7,647 bases of DNA from an uncultured Lachnospiraceae bacterium (GTDB lineage: Bacteria > Bacillota > Clostridia > Lachnospirales > Lachnospiraceae): positions 1 to 7,647 of the forward strand of contig CAMPAP010000056.1 in the NCBI GenBank assembly GCA_946631935.1, read 5' to 3'. This document shows positions 5,530-7,647 of the stretch, one piece after another. The notes below the pieces were generated by a model. That model searched no databases. It worked only from the letters and a program-made list of their open reading frames with translations, and had not been told where the DNA came from. Positions within the stretch are counted from its first letter, which is position 1. The number at the start of each line of letters is the position of its first letter. The position numbers and the translations under genes were made by a program.

Positions 5530-7647
5530 TCACTCATCCATGTTTACTTTTTCAACGAAAACATTGTTTTCATAAACAAAAGCATCAGATGTGTAGACAT
5601 TACCGTATACATCAGTTACCTGATAGATTATATAGGATGTATCTGAACTTAAGTCGATCTCTTTGAACTGAAGATCGATCTCTGAAGCATAAAAAGGATC
5701 ATACGCCTCAACATATTCGTCATTTATGGGATCATACCAGAGAATGGTTATCTCATCATCATCTTCAAGATCGTAAAGGCATGAATCCTCCTCATCATCC
5801 GTCATATATCCGTAAATGGTACCTTCAGGATAATCCTGGGAGTAGAAAACGTATATATAACACTGCTCACCGTTTAACATGACCGGGATCATTCCCGACT
5901 GATTCCACTCATCCGTTTCTTCATCATAGTAATAATCAACGGAAACAAAGCAGGCAATCCTGTCATCGGTAAGATATGTCCAATTCTCGGGATTTTCGGC
6001 AATGAGATCGCCATCCGAATCAAAATCCGTCACCGTATCCTGTCCCAGGAAGAACATATTTCCGTCATCTCCCTCGATCATGAGAAGACACAAGGATTCC
6101 ATCCAGTCGATCTCACTGGTCTTCATATAATAATGTTCACCGTCTTCATAATCGGCCAAATACGAAGGAAGATAGACTTCCTGTGCTTCGGCAACCTCAA
6201 CTCCGTGGCCGTCGTAAATATCAATGATATTTTCATCAAACCAGTCACCGGCATTGGATCTTGCATCTGCGACACCGTATTCGAAAGAATATTTAAGGGA
6301 TATCAGTTCATCATAGAACCTTGAAATCTCTTCATTATATCCAAGTTTTTCGAATATGGTCCGGCCCTTATCATAATCAGCAAGCTCATCAAAAGGAAAA
6401 TATGCCATCACTCCGTGACCGAAGGCAAAATCGCTTTCAGTGTAATCAACGGCACTGACCACAGTATTGATAAGGGTTGAAGACGCAGGATTATCATATT
6501 TTCCCGCAAGGGTCACAAGATCCACACAATCGGTATATTCGTAAATACCGCAATCATTTCTTGCAGTTGAGATAGCACTGAAGCAGTTATCCTCAAGATC
6601 ATCCTTAAGAATTGAAATATATTCCGAATATGCATCATACACGGAACCAATATGGCTCAGGGATATGACTGACATGGAAGCGACCATTCCCCTTCTCTGG
6701 CAATAATCCATATAATCGGAAACTATCATCTCCCTGTAATCACCCTTTGATACAGGAGCATCTGCAAGAGAATTGATCCAGTTTGTATATGAAAGTCCGG
6801 TACCGTTAACATAGCTCTCGGCACCGATAAGATAATCTGCAGATCCCTTCAGAGCCATACAGGTCTCCAAAGTACACATATTACATGCATCAAAGACAAT
6901 ACTGTTGAAATGTACTCCCGTTTTTTCTATGGCATCAGCCATATCATAAACATACATCATGTCATCCGGATAGAGTTCATCATATCCGTAACCCACGGGA
7001 ATACCGCCGCCGTGATCCCAGAGGATCAGAATATAATCCTCTGCGGGATATTTTTTTGCGGTGAATTTTATAAAATCATAAAGTGTATCCGCATCAACCA
7101 TGGATACTTTTCCGAGATTTTCTATCTCTTCAAACTGTCCGTCAACAAGTTCAAATCTCTGGACTTTCTTATCCTTACAATAATTATTGGTGGATGACCA
7201 CTCTTTACATCCGCCTGTCTGAACTATAATATTTGTATCTTCTGTGACAACGGCTCTCTTGATCTCCTTAAGATCCCTTGTTGCAAGTCCCGCTTCACTT
7301 TCAAGATTGGATCCTATCATATAGATCATGATGGTCTGTTTTGCACTAGGCTCAGCAACAGGATCATCAGAATCGCCATCCGTTGTTACATCGTCAGAAA
7401 TATCCGAAAGAGCAGAATTTAAACCGGACAAAGCTTTAAATACTACGGCGCCACCCCCAAGTACCAGAGCAAGAGCTGCTATGCAAATGATCACCCCGGC
7501 ATTTCCGCGCTTTTTCCTAGGCTTAAGGGCAGCATTCTGAGGGGAAGGAGCAGGATTTGGAGCAAAATTACCTGGGTAGCCGGGATTACCGAAAGACCCG
7601 GATGCGCCAGGGTTTGGCGGCATGCCCTGAAAACTGTTTGGTACAGA
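5530..7647 (-). CDS. membrane-anchored C11 (clostripain family) cysteine protease, 5' end cut by window edge
   Basis: Clan CD peptidases of family C11 cleave after Arg or Lys using a His-Cys dyad. Numbering from the ATG at 7623, the product has a Pro/Gly/Asn-rich start (1-30), a basic patch KPRKKR (34-39), a transmembrane helix (about 43-63), and an acidic Asp/Ser linker (about 75-95). The protease domain starts with TIMIYMIGSNLE (97-108). Catalytic His204 is in LWDHGGG and Cys247 in FDACNMC. A further region (about 470-697) is very acidic and beta-rich, function unknown. The frame stays open for eight more codons to the right edge (SVPNSFQG, same composition), with no clear ribosome binding site before the 7623 ATG, so the true start is probably outside. 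Related Clostridia proteins often begin with a zinc ribbon; that is not visible here. It precedes the B12 leader but looks like a separate unit. It is probably tail-out, with the protease outside the cell. Confidence 0.88.
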   Translation of the reverse strand, partial: SVPNSFQGMPPNPGASGSFGNPGYPGNFAPNPAPSPQNAALKPRKKRGNAGVIICIAALALVLGGGAVVFKALSGLNSALSDISDDVTTDGDSDDPVAEPSAKQTIMIYMIGSNLESEAGLATRDLKEIKRAVVTEDTNIIVQTGGCKEWSSTNNYCKDKKVQRFELVDGQFEEIENLGKVSMVDADTLYDFIKFTAKKYPAEDYILILWDHGGGIPVGYGYDELYPDDMMYVYDMADAIEKTGVHFNSIVFDACNMCTLETCMALKGSADYLIGAESYVNGTGLSYTNWINSLADAPVSKGDYREMIVSDYMDYCQRRGMVASMSVISLSHIGSVYDAYSEYISILKDDLEDNCFSAISTARNDCGIYEYTDCVDLVTLAGKYDNPASSTLINTVVSAVDYTESDFAFGHGVMAYFPFDELADYDKGRTIFEKLGYNEEISRFYDELISLKYSFEYGVADARSNAGDWFDENIIDIYDGHGVEVAEAQEVYLPSYLADYEDGEHYYMKTSEIDWMESLCLLMIEGDDGNMFFLGQDTVTDFDSDGDLIAENPENWTYLTDDRIACFVSVDYYYDEETDEWNQSGMIPVMLNGEQCYIYVFYSQDYPEGTIYGYMTDDEEDSCLYDLEDDDEITILWYDPINDEYVEAYDPFYASEIDLQFKEIDLSSDTSYIIYQVTDVYGNVYTSDAFVYENNVFVEKVNMDE

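Noticed and set aside
1..7647. Search for CRISPR arrays, tRNA/rRNA genes, insertion sequences or attachment sites.
   Set aside because: I saw no repeated spacers, no cloverleaf-like sequence, no transposase and no flanking inverted repeats in the window.

Overview
The window looks like chromosomal DNA of a Gram-positive anaerobe of the Clostridia, most likely Lachnospiraceae (Butyrivibrio-like). The reasons are a low-to-moderate GC content, lipoprotein signal peptides in place of periplasmic ones, a membrane-anchored clostripain (C11) protease with a Pro/Gly/Asn-rich N-terminus, and a cobalamin-riboswitch-controlled uptake operon. This placement is inference; no rRNA or housekeeping gene is present. 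All genes are on the minus strand, so the biological order runs from right to left.

Right half (5530-7647): the C-terminal and central part of a membrane-anchored C11 (clostripain/gingipain clan CD) cysteine protease. Its reading frame is still open at the right edge. I see no convincing terminator after its stop codon.

Leader (5068-5529): a good sigma-A-type promoter (TTGATA, 17 bases, TAATAT), a 5' hairpin, a cobalamin riboswitch aptamer (about 5231-5390), then an expression platform. The platform holds a 7-bp hairpin, two consecutive intrinsic-terminator-like hairpins each followed by six U, and a small hairpin just before a strong ribosome binding site.

Left half (1-5067): five tightly spaced genes that appear to form one operon under the riboswitch. 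They are a lipid-anchored CbiK-type cobaltochelatase; a lipoprotein with two beta-rich domains that resemble NEAT-type tetrapyrrole-binding domains; a class III substrate-binding lipoprotein; a FecCD/BtuC-type permease; and a FepC-like ATPase cut by the left edge.

Read together, this is a B12-repressed surface system that captures, and perhaps remodels by metal insertion or removal, a tetrapyrrole or corrinoid, or its metal, and imports it through a FecBCD-type ABC transporter. The combination of an extracytoplasmic chelatase, a possible tetrapyrrole-binding lipoprotein and an importer under a B12 riboswitch is the most interesting element here. The actual substrate cannot be read from sequence.
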